NCBI RefSeq assembly: GCF_040706555.1
Contig: NZ_JAPDRH010000004.1
Span: forward strand, 372,001-436,000
Length of the DNA: 64,000 nt
From: Lentisalinibacter salinarum
GTDB lineage: Bacteria > Pseudomonadota > Gammaproteobacteria > Steroidobacterales > Woeseiaceae
Direction of reading: 5' to 3'
A model generated the notes under the pieces. That model worked only from the letters and a program-made list of their open reading frames with translations. It was not told where the DNA came from and did not search any database. A program made the translations under genes and the position numbers. The stretch's first letter is position 1, and each line of letters opens with the position of its first letter. Of the stretch, positions 24,530 through 33,704 are shown piece after piece.

Positions 24530-24828
24530 ATGAGCACCTGTTGTCACTGCCTGCCCCCTGGTTGAACCGGCGCGATGTCTCAGGGTGATGACGCTCGCTA
24601 GTGCCAGCGTACGACGCCGGGGATTGCGAGTCATGAGACTCGTCACACTTTGGCCCCCAGGCGACCGACGTTCTGGCGCGGATACCCGCGGTGGACAGGA
24701 CAGGTATCGGTGGTAAGGGCCAGACGCAACCCGCCCGTTTCCCGCCCGAATAGGACCACTGCCAACGTATTGAGCTAGACTGGAAGCTACCGACGGCCTT
24801 CGTCGTGACAGTCAGTGGGGGCAACGTG

Positions 24829-25119
24829 ATGAGCGCGTATTTCGTATTCAATTACAGCGTGAAAGATCAGGACGCCTACAAGCCGTATCTGGATCAGGTT
24901 CCGAAAGTGCTCGAAGCTCACGGCGCTGAGATCCTGGCTGCGGATTTCGAAAGCGAACGAATCGAGGGGGATGCGGGCCACGTAACGGTGGTTTTGAGAT
25001 TTCCCTCGAAAGCGGCTGCGAAGGAATGGTATCAGTCTCCCGAGTACCAGAAGATCATCGGACTGCGAACGTCGAATAGTGAGGGTATTGCAGCGATCGC
25101 AAACGCGGCCGGCGGCTGA
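24829..25119 (+). CDS. DUF1330 family protein
   Basis: A 96-residue protein with the DUF1330 dimeric alpha/beta-barrel pattern: YFVFNYSVKDQDAYKPYLDQ (residues 4-23), then GAEILAADF, then VVLRFPSKAAAKEWYQSPEY (about 55-74). Function of the family is unknown. The ATG at 24829 follows a GGGGG ribosome-binding stretch; an upstream ATG at 24805 is possible but has no better context. It appears to be a single-gene unit. Confidence 0.85.
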   Translation: MSAYFVFNYSVKDQDAYKPYLDQVPKVLEAHGAEILAADFESERIEGDAGHVTVVLRFPSKAAAKEWYQSPEYQKIIGLRTSNSEGIAAIANAAGG

Positions 25120-25619
25120 TCAGCTCGAAAGTCTCTGCTGCCCGGCACAAAAGCAGTTTCCTGAACTGTCGCAATTCGGCGACTGGTGACCCCTGTCAAT
25201 GGTGCCACGATGGACTGCGACAGCAGGGTGGATGCTGTCGATACCCGTCTCAATGACGCTTCGAGCCTTGCACCGACGTCGCCGCAAGTACTGATCTGGC
25301 TTGCGAAATCGCGGCCTGGGGTGACACGCTCCGGGCGATCTCGACCTTGCGACCTGAAGGCAATGCCGAATCGAGCATGACTCGAACGACGGGGATGCCG
25401 TCAGTCTCTTCGGTGAAGGATCAGTCACGGCAAAGGAACCAGCCCGCGGCCGCGGCAATCGACGGCAGATCCCGAGGTACGTCGAGGAGAATCGCGGCGC
25501 TGGCACCTATCACCGACCAGACGATAAGCAAGGCCGCCTGCACGAACACACCCCGAAAAGCCAGGCTGCCGGATTGATGGCGCTGTCGCGAACCCGGTCG
25601 GTTTGTGCAGCGCTCCGCG
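25120..25619. other. 500-bp stretch without a supported gene
   Basis: No convincing gene, repeat or RNA is visible. On the minus strand a frame ending at 25421 encodes a hydrophobic stretch (QAALLIVWSVIGASAAILL) with possible GTG starts at 25549 and 25543; it would give about 40 residues downstream of the glycolipid-binding-like gene, but there is no ribosome-binding site that I trust. Confidence 0.4.
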
Positions 25620-26168
25620 CTATCCGAGCGACCAAAGACCGGGGTAGTCGACCGCGAAACCGAATTCATCGATCGAAATCTCGGCGCGGAAGCCGCTGGC
25701 GCTCTGGTACAGGACGGTGGAATCGCTCTTCCGGGTGTAAGTCTGCAGGGCAGGCCGGATCTCCAGATCGGGGAATACGAGCCACGCCGCGTGAACCTCC
25801 ACGGAGGCGCCGATGTCCCTGCCCAGGCGACGGACCGGCATCAGATTGGTGACCGGGGAGAAGCCGAAATCCACATCCGTGCAGCCGGAAAGAGCGTCAT
25901 CGCTCGCATTATCACGTGACCATCGGCCGCCGGTGCCGCGAGCAAGATCGAGTTTTCCGGAGTTGCCGGCGTGTGACCATCGGACCGCCGCGTGGCGAGT
26001 AAACCACTCGTCGTCCAGGAGTACGCGATAGTCCAGCCTCCACAAGCCCTCTGCGAAGCGTATGGCCATCCCCTCGAGGCGATACGTGCGGTCGCTGCGC
26101 CACAGACTCACGGTCTCGCCACCACCGTCTGTCAGCGAGCGCCAACACCGCTGAGCGACGAGATTCAC
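25620..26168 (-). CDS. Putative glycolipid-binding domain protein (DUF1089-like)
   Basis: A 182-residue protein, beta-rich, with RTYRLEGMAIRFAEGLWRLD near residues 27-46, a central DVDFGFSPVTNLMPVRRL and the C-terminal FAVDYPGLW, the pattern of the putative glycolipid-binding (DUF1089) family. No signal peptide is visible. Its ATG overlaps the stop of the cyclo-ligase gene (ATGA at 26165-26168), so the two are translationally coupled; a functional link between them is not obvious. Confidence 0.75.
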   Translation of the reverse strand: MNLVAQRCWRSLTDGGGETVSLWRSDRTYRLEGMAIRFAEGLWRLDYRVLLDDEWFTRHAAVRWSHAGNSGKLDLARGTGGRWSRDNASDDALSGCTDVDFGFSPVTNLMPVRRLGRDIGASVEVHAAWLVFPDLEIRPALQTYTRKSDSTVLYQSASGFRAEISIDEFGFAVDYPGLWSLG

Positions 26169-26914
26169 GGTGGGTTTCCGGTTCGATGATGGTCCGTCGG
26201 GCCGTCGCTTTCGGTGATCACGGCATCCATGCGGACATCGTGCGCCTGCGGGTAAATGGTAGGCATGTGCCCGAACTCATGACAAATACCCACGGCAACG
26301 GGCCGTGGCTGCATCGCCGCGAGCGTCCGATCGTAGTATCCGCCGCCATTGCCCAACCGATGAAGATCTAGGTCGAATCCGAGCATGGGGACGAGGAGCA
26401 GCGTCGGCTCCACCAGGCGCCGGCTGCACGGCCGCGGAATCGACCACGGTCCATCTTCGATCATCTGCATTTCCGGCCGCCACGCCCAGAACGTCAGGGA
26501 GCCTCCGGACGACTCGATGACCGGAAGGCCGACGTCGATTCCCTGTTCCAGCCACCGGCGCGCGAGCGATCGCAAGTCGATCTCCCCTGGTAGCGGCCAG
26601 TAGAGCCCGATGCACTCATGGCCCTCGGTCAGGCGGGACCGGTGCAGTTCCCTGATGATCTGTGTAGCCGCAGCCGCCCTGACGGCGGCCGACAGTTGAT
26701 CTCGTCTGGCACGAAGTCGCCTTCGCCGGGCGTCTCGCCAGTGCCTGATCTGCTCGGCGCCGGAGGGCGGCGAGACTTGAGCAGCGGGGAGGAGATCACC
26801 GCCGTAATCGGGATCGATCTCGTGGAGGTAACACGGCGGTGAGGCGTACTCCCGGAGCTCCGACTGAAATTCGGAGGCTCGCGCCGACGGTTTGTCACTT
26901 GAGTAGATGGTCAT
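26165..26914 (-). CDS. 5-formyltetrahydrofolate cyclo-ligase
   Basis: A 249-residue protein whose C-terminal 190 residues match the cyclo-ligase (MTHFS/YgfA) fold, which converts 5-formyl-THF to 5,10-methenyl-THF with ATP. Evidence: RDARRRRLRARRDQLSAA basic ATP-binding helix, ECIGLYWPLPGEIDLRSLA, LLLVPMLGFDLDLHRLGNGG and GGYYDRTLA. An N-terminal extension (SELREYASPPCYLHEIDPDY) precedes it; this extension is seen in related proteobacterial proteins. The start at 26914 (MTIYSS) is preferred over the open upstream frame to 27037. Confidence 0.85.
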   Translation of the reverse strand: MTIYSSDKPSARASEFQSELREYASPPCYLHEIDPDYGGDLLPAAQVSPPSGAEQIRHWRDARRRRLRARRDQLSAAVRAAAATQIIRELHRSRLTEGHECIGLYWPLPGEIDLRSLARRWLEQGIDVGLPVIESSGGSLTFWAWRPEMQMIEDGPWSIPRPCSRRLVEPTLLLVPMLGFDLDLHRLGNGGGYYDRTLAAMQPRPVAVGICHEFGHMPTIYPQAHDVRMDAVITESDGPTDHHRTGNPP

Positions 26915-27062
26915 TTCGCCGGGTCTATTGATCCTGGGTCTGCAACTCCCGGATGACGGGATGGTGTGCCGTTCGGCGGAGCTGCGTAACCGGAGCTTCA
27001 GTCGAGAGAGTACACTGGGATACTGAGCGAGGCACATTACCGCGATTCAAAAGGAGGTCGGT

Positions 27063-27554
27063 ATGAAGTTGATGACGCGTATTGTCTGTCTGACCGTTGC
27101 CATCCTTCCCGTGGTCGGTCTCACCTCCGCCGGGCGAGACCTCGCCGAGCCGGCGACCGCCGCGCTTTCGGGCGAGACACGAGCGCTGCTGATCCGTGAG
27201 ATGCAGGCCATTGCACAGGCCATGGGCCTTGTCCACACGGCGATCGTGAAGGGCGAGCACGAAACCGTCGCCAGTGAAGCCGGAAAGATCCATGAGAGCT
27301 TCGTTCTCGCTCGGGAGATCACGCAGGCGCAGCGCGAGGAGATCGCGAGCCGGCTGCCGGAGGGTTTCGTCGTCGCCGACCGGACCTTGCACGAGCTCGC
27401 CGCCCGATTGGCCGAGGCGGGCCGGCAGGGCGACCCGCGCCTCGAACGATTGTGGTTCCAGGAAATGACGCGTGCCTGCCAGGCGTGCCATACGGATTAC
27501 GCGGGCAGTCGGTTTCCGGGACTCACGGTGAAGGAAAGCGGCGACCGGCACTGA
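27063..27554 (+). CDS. Cytochrome c'-like periplasmic protein
   Basis: A 163-residue protein with a signal peptide (residues 1-23, VCLTVAILPVVGLTSAG) and one heme c site, CQACH, at about 141-145 near the C-terminus. The helical body before it (LIREMQAIAQAMGLVHTAIV; FVLAREITQAQREEIASRL) fits a cytochrome c'/c-556 four-helix bundle, where the heme site lies in the last helix. A role in periplasmic electron transfer or small-ligand binding follows from the family. It has a good AAAGGAGGT ribosome-binding site. Confidence 0.85.
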   Translation: MKLMTRIVCLTVAILPVVGLTSAGRDLAEPATAALSGETRALLIREMQAIAQAMGLVHTAIVKGEHETVASEAGKIHESFVLAREITQAQREEIASRLPEGFVVADRTLHELAARLAEAGRQGDPRLERLWFQEMTRACQACHTDYAGSRFPGLTVKESGDRH

Positions 27555-27591
27555 ACCATCTCGATCAGCGCCAGGCCTGTTCGCTGCCGTC

Positions 27592-27888
27592 ATGTTCTTG
27601 TTATTGCTGGTTGTCGGGCTGGACGCGTCGGCCGTCAGTTCACATTTTCCTCGGGCAGAGTCGCTTAGCGTGTCATTCCCGCTCGCGCGCGGTAGGTATT
27701 ACGTGCTCCAGGGTGGTCAGAGAGTCGCCCAGGGAGAGCCTTTGGCGAAGGTCGGCAATTCCGGAAACTCAATGGAGCCGCACCTGCATATCGAGGCGAA
27801 GCGGAGCAGCGACGCGATCGGGCTCGTGGTCGATGAGCGAGTATCGTCGACCAACAGCCTGGTGAGGAATGATCCTGTATATCCATGA
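27592..27888 (+). pseudogene. Internally deleted copy of the M23 peptidase at 48582-49529
   Basis: The 98-residue frame is homologous to the second half of the peptidase at 48582: LLLLVVGLDASAVSSHFPRA against LLLLFVGLNLSAVSPHYYRA, then VSFPLA and YYVLQGGQ, then directly VAQGEPLAKVGNSGNSMEPH and the same C-terminus ending in VYP. The intact gene has 105 further codons between LQGGQ and RVAQGE. The join falls at TGGTCA, which occurs at both ends of the missing 315 bp in the intact copy. The deletion keeps the frame but removes the first zinc-ligand motif (HALD), while HLH remains. It also lacks the N-terminal membrane part. Confidence 0.75.
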
Positions 27889-28216
27889 GTCCGTAGGCAA
27901 CGTCGTCGATTACCGAGCGGTCGACTCCGTATCGCGCAAGGTGACGGTTCGAAGAAGCATACCCGGACACTGGCAGGTCGCGAGTAGGCGCGCGTCGCGG
28001 ACTTGCCGGGGCTCGCTCGTCTCGCCTTCGTCGGATTTCATCGATTCCACGTGCACCCAACTCATGAGTGCGACGGAGACGAGCACCAGGACGATGCCGA
28101 GTGCGGCTCACCGGCATTGATCGAGCGGACTCCGGCTCCTGTCCGGCGACTGCGGGAAAGCCATAAGTAGTTGTGCGAACTGACTTCTCGTAGCGTGAGT
28201 GCTGGGATAACAGTCG
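27889..28216. other. 328-bp stretch, at most one very small frame
   Basis: On the minus strand 27910-28086 is an open frame with possible GTG start (or ATG at 28065) giving a hydrophobic segment (VLVSVALMSWVHV) followed by a polar tail with a CQC pair, 51-58 residues. There is no homology that I recognise and no strong ribosome-binding site. Nothing else is visible before copA. Confidence 0.3.
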
Positions 28217-30055
28217 ATGACCGACGGACGCGCATTCAGAGCGCGGCCGATGTCACGACGCCGCTTTGTCGGTACGACGGCTTCGGCCGCATTGACCGGC
28301 TACCTGTCCCTGCTCCGGCCGGGCCTCGCAGCCTCCGCCAATCCCGGTGCGGCCGGCGTGGTGGGCGAACTTCGCGCGACGGATCCGGGCGGCATCGATC
28401 TCTTCCTGGAACACCGTGAACTGCTGGTGGGCGGTCGGCCCGGGGCCGCAATCGCCATCAACGGCTCGATTCCCGGTCCCGTGATCCGGATGCGGGAGGG
28501 CGGCGAGGCGCTGATCCGCGTTCACAATCGCCTGCCCGACTCCACGTCGATCCACTGGCATGGCATCCTGCTGCCCTTCACCATGGATGGTGTGCCGGGC
28601 ATCAGCTTCCCGGGAATCGCGCCCGGCGAGACGTTCACCTATCGCTATCCGGTCCGGCAGAACGGAACCTACTGGTATCACAGCCACAGCGGGCTGCAGG
28701 AGCAGCTCGGCCACTACGGCCAGCTGGTGCTGGAACCCGCCGGGACCGATCCCGTCGACTATGACGTGGAACACTCGGTCGTCCTGTCCGACTGGACTTT
28801 CGAGGAACCGCATCGCGTCCTCTGGAAGCTGAAAACGATGGAAGGCTATTACAACTTCCAGCGTCCGACGCTCGCCAACATCGACGACCAGATGCGGGCC
28901 ACCGGCATGAGTCTCGGCGAGGTGCTCGGGAAGCGACTGGCGTGGGACCGCATGCGCATGGATCCGACGGATATCGCCGATATCACGGGGGCGACCTATA
29001 CCTACCTGATGAACGGCCGGGCGGCCCACGAGAACCCGACGTTCCTGGCCGAACCGGGCCAGAAGGTCCGTTTCCGGATCGCGAACGCTTCCACGATGAC
29101 CTTCTACGACATCCGGTTCCCCGGACTGCCGATGACCGTCGTGCAAGCGGACGGACAGAACATCCGACCGGTGGAAACGGACGAGCTGCGCATCGCCGTG
29201 GCCGAGACCTACGACGTCGTGGTGACCATGCCGGACGAGGGGCCGTACACCATCTTCGCAGAGACCATGGATCGAAGCGGTTACGCCCGGGGTACGCTGG
29301 CGGCGCGGGCAGGGGCGAACGGCCCGGTGCCGGAGCAGCGCCGCCGGCCCATGCTGACCATGGCCGACATGGGAATGATGATGCATGGCGGGATGGAAAG
29401 CATGGAGCATGGTTCCGGCATGAAGCGCGAGACGCATGCCGGACAGCATGCAGCCCACTCCGGCGCGGACGAACTGCCGACGGAAAACCTGCCCGACCGC
29501 ATCCGCCACGGCCCGGCCGGTCACGGGCCGGCCAGCATCACGATGGCGCAAACGGCCTATCGGCGTCTCGACTATCCGGGTGCGGGTCTCGGCGAGGACG
29601 GCTGGCGGGTACTCACCTACGGCCAGCTGCGGGCGCTCGAACGTCCGTACGGGCGGCGGCCGCCTTCACGGCAGTTCGACCTGCATCTGACCGGCAACAT
29701 GCACAAATACGTCTGGGGCTTCGACGGCCGGAAGTGGTCCGAGTCCGACACGATCCTCTTCCAGTACGGCGAACGGCTGCGCATCAACATGATCAACGAC
29801 ACGATGATGAGCCATCCGATCCACCTGCACGGCATGTGGATGGACCTCTACGCCGGCGGCACGCTGGACGACAACCCGCGAAAGCACACCGTGATCGTGC
29901 AGCCGGCGGAACTGCTCACCGTCGACATTACGGCTGACGCGCCGGGTCAGTGGGCCTTCCACTGTCATCTCCTCTATCATATGGAAGCCGGGATGTTCCG
30001 CACCGTGGCCGTGGTGCGCTCGCTCGATGAGGGACCGGTCGATGTCGGTGCCTGA
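28217..30055 (+). CDS. copA: Copper resistance multicopper oxidase CopA
   Basis: A 612-residue Tat-exported multicopper oxidase. The twin-arginine signal is SRRRFVGTTASAALTG (13-28). The four copper-binding segments are SIHWHGILLPF, TYWYHSHSGLQEQ, HPIHLHGMWMDLY and WAFHCHLLYHMEAGMF, in cupredoxin domains 1 and 3. A Met/His-rich insert (MADMGMMMHGGMESMEHG and HAGQHAAH, about 390-430) suits periplasmic Cu(I) binding and oxidation. An internal ATG (28250, MSRRRFVG) is an alternative start. It overlaps copB by 14 bp. Confidence 0.94.
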   Translation: MTDGRAFRARPMSRRRFVGTTASAALTGYLSLLRPGLAASANPGAAGVVGELRATDPGGIDLFLEHRELLVGGRPGAAIAINGSIPGPVIRMREGGEALIRVHNRLPDSTSIHWHGILLPFTMDGVPGISFPGIAPGETFTYRYPVRQNGTYWYHSHSGLQEQLGHYGQLVLEPAGTDPVDYDVEHSVVLSDWTFEEPHRVLWKLKTMEGYYNFQRPTLANIDDQMRATGMSLGEVLGKRLAWDRMRMDPTDIADITGATYTYLMNGRAAHENPTFLAEPGQKVRFRIANASTMTFYDIRFPGLPMTVVQADGQNIRPVETDELRIAVAETYDVVVTMPDEGPYTIFAETMDRSGYARGTLAARAGANGPVPEQRRRPMLTMADMGMMMHGGMESMEHGSGMKRETHAGQHAAHSGADELPTENLPDRIRHGPAGHGPASITMAQTAYRRLDYPGAGLGEDGWRVLTYGQLRALERPYGRRPPSRQFDLHLTGNMHKYVWGFDGRKWSESDTILFQYGERLRINMINDTMMSHPIHLHGMWMDLYAGGTLDDNPRKHTVIVQPAELLTVDITADAPGQWAFHCHLLYHMEAGMFRTVAVVRSLDEGPVDVGA

Positions 30056-30953
30056 TCTCAATGTCATCCCGCTCGTGCTCGTAGCGCTCCTCGTGGGCCA
30101 TGCGGGCGCTGCGCAGCCGATGGACGAAGTGCCGACTACGGAGGGACGGCCGGATCACCGCGAGTCCGCAGCGCAGCATGCGGACAAGAAGGCCCCGCCG
30201 GTGGAAGAGCCCCCGCTGCCAGAGGGGATGAGTCTGGACGAAGTGCTCGACTACTCGGCCAATCCGCCGCCCGGGCATTTCCCGAACCCCGTTCCCGACG
30301 ACCGCACCTATCGGTTCACATTCATCGAGCAACTGGAATACCGGATTGCGGACGACGACGCGCCGGACCGCGTCGGCTGGGAGGCGCAAGGCTGGGTGGG
30401 CGGCGATTTCCACAAGTTCTGGTGGAAGAGCGAGGGTGAGGCCATTTTCGAAGGGCCTGACGAGGGCGAAAGCGAGAACGACTTCCTCTACTCGCGCCTG
30501 ATCACCCCGTTCTGGAATTTCCAGGCCGGCATGCAGTATGCGAACGAATGGGGCGGGAGCGACTACGAGGACCGCTGGTCCGCAGTCGTCGCGCTGCAGG
30601 GCCTTGCCCCCTACAAGTTCGAGCTGGACACCTCCCTGTATCTTTCCGAGGACGGCGATCTGACCCTCGCCGCAGAGGGAGAGTACGACCTCAGGATCAC
30701 CCAGCGACTCGTGCTGCAGCCGCGGGCGGCACTGGGTATCAGCGCCCAGGACGTCCCGGAGCGAGGTCTCGGCAGCGGCCTCACCGACGTGAAGATCGAC
30801 CTGCGTTTGCGCTATGAGATCCGGCGGGAGCTGGCGCCGTATCTGCTCATGCGCTACACGACGGCCCTCGGCGAGACCGAGGACATCGCGGAGGCCGCCG
30901 GGGCCGACACCAGTCAGTGGTTGTTCGGTGCGGGGCTGCGATTCGCTTTCTGA
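30042..30953 (+). CDS. copB: Copper resistance protein CopB (outer membrane)
   Basis: A 303-residue protein: signal peptide (MSVPDLNVIPLVLVALLVGH), a short His-containing linker, and then the CopB beta-barrel with TYRFTFIEQLEYRIADDD, GWVGGDFHKFWWKSEGEAIF (about 105-124) and the C-terminal WLFGAGLRFAF typical of outer-membrane porin-like proteins. The ATG at 30042 has GAGGGA seven bases before it, better than the ATG at 30027. It works with CopA in periplasmic copper handling. Confidence 0.9.
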   Translation: MSVPDLNVIPLVLVALLVGHAGAAQPMDEVPTTEGRPDHRESAAQHADKKAPPVEEPPLPEGMSLDEVLDYSANPPPGHFPNPVPDDRTYRFTFIEQLEYRIADDDAPDRVGWEAQGWVGGDFHKFWWKSEGEAIFEGPDEGESENDFLYSRLITPFWNFQAGMQYANEWGGSDYEDRWSAVVALQGLAPYKFELDTSLYLSEDGDLTLAAEGEYDLRITQRLVLQPRAALGISAQDVPERGLGSGLTDVKIDLRLRYEIRRELAPYLLMRYTTALGETEDIAEAAGADTSQWLFGAGLRFAF

Positions 30954-30985
30954 AAAGAGATGACATCAGCGAAGGGGGAACGACG

Positions 30986-31207
30986 ATGACAGGATGGCAT
31001 GATATGGGACACATGGGAGGCATGTGGTTCTGGTGGATTCTGGCGCTCGTGCTGATCGTCCTTGCCGCATGGATCGTTAGCCGGGTGACTTCACGGCAAG
31101 GCGAGTCCGCCGGAGAATCGGCCGAAGAACGGTTGAAGCGTCGATACGCCGAGGGCGAAATCGATAAGAGCGAGTACGAGACACGCCTGAAAGACCTGAG
31201 GCGGTAG
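30986..31207 (+). CDS. SHOCT-domain small membrane protein
   Basis: A 73-residue protein: a Met/His-containing N-terminus (MTGWHDMGHMGGMW), one membrane helix (FWWILALVLIVLAAWIV), and a C-terminal SHOCT domain (ERLKRRYAEGEIDKSEYETR). The ATG follows AAGGGGGAA. SHOCT proteins often follow copper or other metal genes; the Met/His start may bind copper, but this is inference. Third gene of the cop operon. Confidence 0.8.
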   Translation: MTGWHDMGHMGGMWFWWILALVLIVLAAWIVSRVTSRQGESAGESAEERLKRRYAEGEIDKSEYETRLKDLRR

Positions 31208-31231
31208 CGCTGCTCGACTTTGACATTGAGG

Positions 31232-32128
31232 TCACTCCGGCGCTGCTGCCGGAGGAGGGGAGAAGGGAGACTGTTCATGACACCATCGCAGCAGCCACTC
31301 CGCGAATTCCCCGGGTGCTTCGAGTTCCGGGCTGTGGCCGGTTTCGGGGAAATGTTCTATAACGTCGGCTGCCGGGAAGCTTACCGATCCGGGCGGTCCG
31401 TGCGATCGATCGAGGTCTCCCCAGACCACGACCGAAGGCACGGAATCGAAAGTATCGCCGTGATCCGCCCCGCGCTCGAAGTTCTGCATTAGCGACGCCA
31501 GACAGAAGCATCCTCCCCGTTTCAGGACATCATCGGCAATGGACTGCAGCCGCTGGCGGGCGGCCGGGCCCGAGCTGCCGGCATACCAGCCGGCTGACAC
31601 CCGCCGCGGCATGACCCGCAGCATCAGTTGTCCCAACAGGGGGGTCCGCAGGACCCGCAATGGATCGACTCGCTCGATCCAGCGATGCATCTGTGCCCAG
31701 GACGTGCCCTGGGGCAGTACAACACCCTGAGTCTCGGTATTTCCGGTTCGGGCAAGTGCGCCGGCAACGAGGCTCATGTAACAGGGAAACACCAGCACGC
31801 GTGGTCCGGTGCGTTTCAGGATCTCCGCGGCATTGTCGGCGAAGTCTGTCAGGCGGTAACCGAAACCCGGCTCCGGCATCGACCCGCCGGTGCCCGGCGG
31901 CTCGTAGACGACCACATCGGCACGGCCCTGCAGCGCAGCGAGCAGGTCGTCATAGTGTTCGAGTACATTCGGACCGTCTGCTGCGAAGAGCAGTCGTGGA
32001 CCGGTCGCAGACTTGCGGTGCAGCACCCGTATCGTTCCCGCTTCGGTCTTCCACCACTCTATTGCGGGGCCGTCGAGAGAGCGGCGCAACTGCCGCTTAC
32101 GCCGGCCCGGAACTTCGTGCAATCTCAT
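31232..32128 (-). CDS. Alpha/beta-hydrolase-fold protein with unusual nucleophile elbow
   Basis: A 298-residue protein (the frame is open to 32227, 331 residues). The fold is suggested by LLFAADGPNVLEHYDDLLAA (strand 3-4 region), DVVVYEPPGTGGS, the acid-residue region VVVWGDLDRSH and the histidine TGHSPELEAPGEF. At the elbow, where GxSxG is expected after strand VLV, the sequence is FPCYMS: no flanking glycines and cysteine in place of serine by simple alignment. It may be a cysteine-nucleophile hydrolase or a non-catalytic member. It is convergent with the SHOCT gene and divergent from the isomerase. Confidence 0.65.
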   Translation of the reverse strand: MRLHEVPGRRKRQLRRSLDGPAIEWWKTEAGTIRVLHRKSATGPRLLFAADGPNVLEHYDDLLAALQGRADVVVYEPPGTGGSMPEPGFGYRLTDFADNAAEILKRTGPRVLVFPCYMSLVAGALARTGNTETQGVVLPQGTSWAQMHRWIERVDPLRVLRTPLLGQLMLRVMPRRVSAGWYAGSSGPAARQRLQSIADDVLKRGGCFCLASLMQNFERGADHGDTFDSVPSVVVWGDLDRSHGPPGSVSFPAADVIEHFPETGHSPELEAPGEFAEWLLRWCHEQSPFSPPPAAAPE

Positions 32129-32423
32129 CTCAGGATATTCCTTGATCTCGATCGGGGTGGCTGGCGGGAGATTCCTACTGACGTTTCGGGATTTGACGGA
32201 AGCGTTGGCCGGAATCGCGCGATTCACCCCGGTGCGCAGCGAGGATATCGCGATCCTGACCTGTTTCCGCGATTATGAGCCGGAGCGCGTCATAATCCAT
32301 GATCTCGTTTATCGACGCCAGGACGGCGTATGGCATTTCTCGGGCAGCTGCTACCGTAAACTGCGGCTTTCAGCAGACGTCATGTCCCGGCGGTTTTCAG
32401 ATCCGACCGAAGGAGTGAAGCAA

Positions 32424-33071
32424 ATGGCACGGCAAGCGGACTGGTATTTCGACTACATCTCGCCATACCCGTATCTGCAGATGTCTCGTTTCCGGGAGCT
32501 GCCGGAAGACCTGGTCGTCAGGCCGCGACCGGTGTTGTTCGCGGCCTTGTTGAACCACTGGGGGCACAAGGGACCGGCGGAGATCCCGGCCAAGCGCCGC
32601 CAGACGTACTTTTATACGCGCTGGCTGGCCGACCAACGCGGATTACCCTTCAAGGGACCGCCGCGTCACCCGTTCAATCCGCTTGCGCTTCTGCGGCTGA
32701 CGATCGCGGCCGGTTCAACCCTCGAAACCGTGCGAATTGTCTATGAACATGTCTTCGGCGAGGGCAACGATGGACAGGAGGAGAGTAGTGTCGCCGCGCT
32801 CGGCAAAAAGCTCGGTATCCTCGATGTTGCGGAAGTGCTGACGCGGCAATCCATCAAGGAGGAGTTGCGCGCGAACACGACCGAAGCAATAGAGCGCGGC
32901 GTGTTCGGCGTGCCGACATTCTCGTATGCCGGCGAGATCTTCTGGGGCGATGACGCGACACCGCTGTTCGTCGACTTTTTGGCCGATCAGAAGATGTTCG
33001 AACGAGAGCCGTACGCCGGCATTGATGAGGTGGTGCCTGCGGCGCAGCGCAATCCGAATGTCAGAAAGTGA
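32424..33071 (+). CDS. DsbA-fold 2-hydroxychromene-2-carboxylate isomerase-like protein
   Basis: A 215-residue protein. The N-terminus WYFDYISPYPYLQMSRFREL (residues 5-24), the segment LLNHWGHKGPAEIPAKRRQT and the C-terminal cis-proline region GVFGVPTFSYAGEIFWGDD are the pattern of HCCA isomerase/kappa glutathione transferase-like DsbA-fold proteins; the active-site serine is in SPY. These isomerase homologues use glutathione. The ATG at 32424 has AAGGAG at the right distance. The natural substrate here is unknown. Confidence 0.85.
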   Translation: MARQADWYFDYISPYPYLQMSRFRELPEDLVVRPRPVLFAALLNHWGHKGPAEIPAKRRQTYFYTRWLADQRGLPFKGPPRHPFNPLALLRLTIAAGSTLETVRIVYEHVFGEGNDGQEESSVAALGKKLGILDVAEVLTRQSIKEELRANTTEAIERGVFGVPTFSYAGEIFWGDDATPLFVDFLADQKMFEREPYAGIDEVVPAAQRNPNVRK

Positions 33072-33112
33072 TCGTTTGCAGTACTTCGGCAAGTCTCACC
33101 AAGGCCCGATCG

Positions 33113-33685
33113 ATGAAACATTTCACTGCCGCCTGGATCGTCGTGGTCGTGTTGCTGGGGGGATGCGACAAAAACGCCGAGCTGCGCCATGCCCGTGTGG
33201 TCGATCCGCCCCGGCCGGTCGCGACGTTCGAGCTGACCGGCCACACCGGCGCGCCATTCTCGCGCGACGACCTGATGGGCCGTTGGACGGTGCTGTTCTC
33301 CGGCTTCACGCACTGCCCCGACATCTGTCCGGCCACGCTGGGCATTCTGAAAGCGGCGGGGAAAGGGCTCGATGCAAGTCGCGTGCAGACCGTATTCGTC
33401 AGCGTCGATCCGGAGCGCGATACGCTGGAACGGCTGGCCGGTTACCTGGCGTGGTTCGACGAGGACTGGATCGGACTGACCGGCGAGCGCGAGGCGCTCG
33501 ACCGGCTGCTGGACAGCCTGCAGATGGCCTACGTGCGGGTGCCCACCGGCAATGGGGAGTACACCATGGACCACGCTACCGCCGTGGCGTTGATCGACCC
33601 GCAAGGCCGCATGACGGCCTTCTGGTCCGCTCCGCTGGACGTCGGCGAGTTGCGCGAGGACCTGGCGAGTCTGCCCGCCCCTTGA
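33113..33685 (+). CDS. SCO1/SenC family copper chaperone, lipoprotein
   Basis: A 190-residue protein with a lipoprotein signal (lipobox LLGGC, Cys18) and the SCO thioredoxin fold. Copper ligands are present: CPDIC (Cys68, Cys72) and His154 in YTMDHATAV. SCO proteins deliver copper or keep cysteines reduced at the CuA site of cytochrome oxidase. It lies 41 bp after the isomerase gene and close to the cop operon, consistent with copper handling. Confidence 0.92.
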   Translation: MKHFTAAWIVVVVLLGGCDKNAELRHARVVDPPRPVATFELTGHTGAPFSRDDLMGRWTVLFSGFTHCPDICPATLGILKAAGKGLDASRVQTVFVSVDPERDTLERLAGYLAWFDEDWIGLTGEREALDRLLDSLQMAYVRVPTGNGEYTMDHATAVALIDPQGRMTAFWSAPLDVGELREDLASLPAP

Positions 33686-33704
33686 TCCCGGTCAGACGAT
33701 TCGA

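Noticed and set aside
25421..25549. Short minus-strand frame with a hydrophobic segment after the glycolipid-binding-like gene
   Set aside because: Only GTG starts, no ribosome-binding site and no recognised family; mentioned in the intergenic note only.
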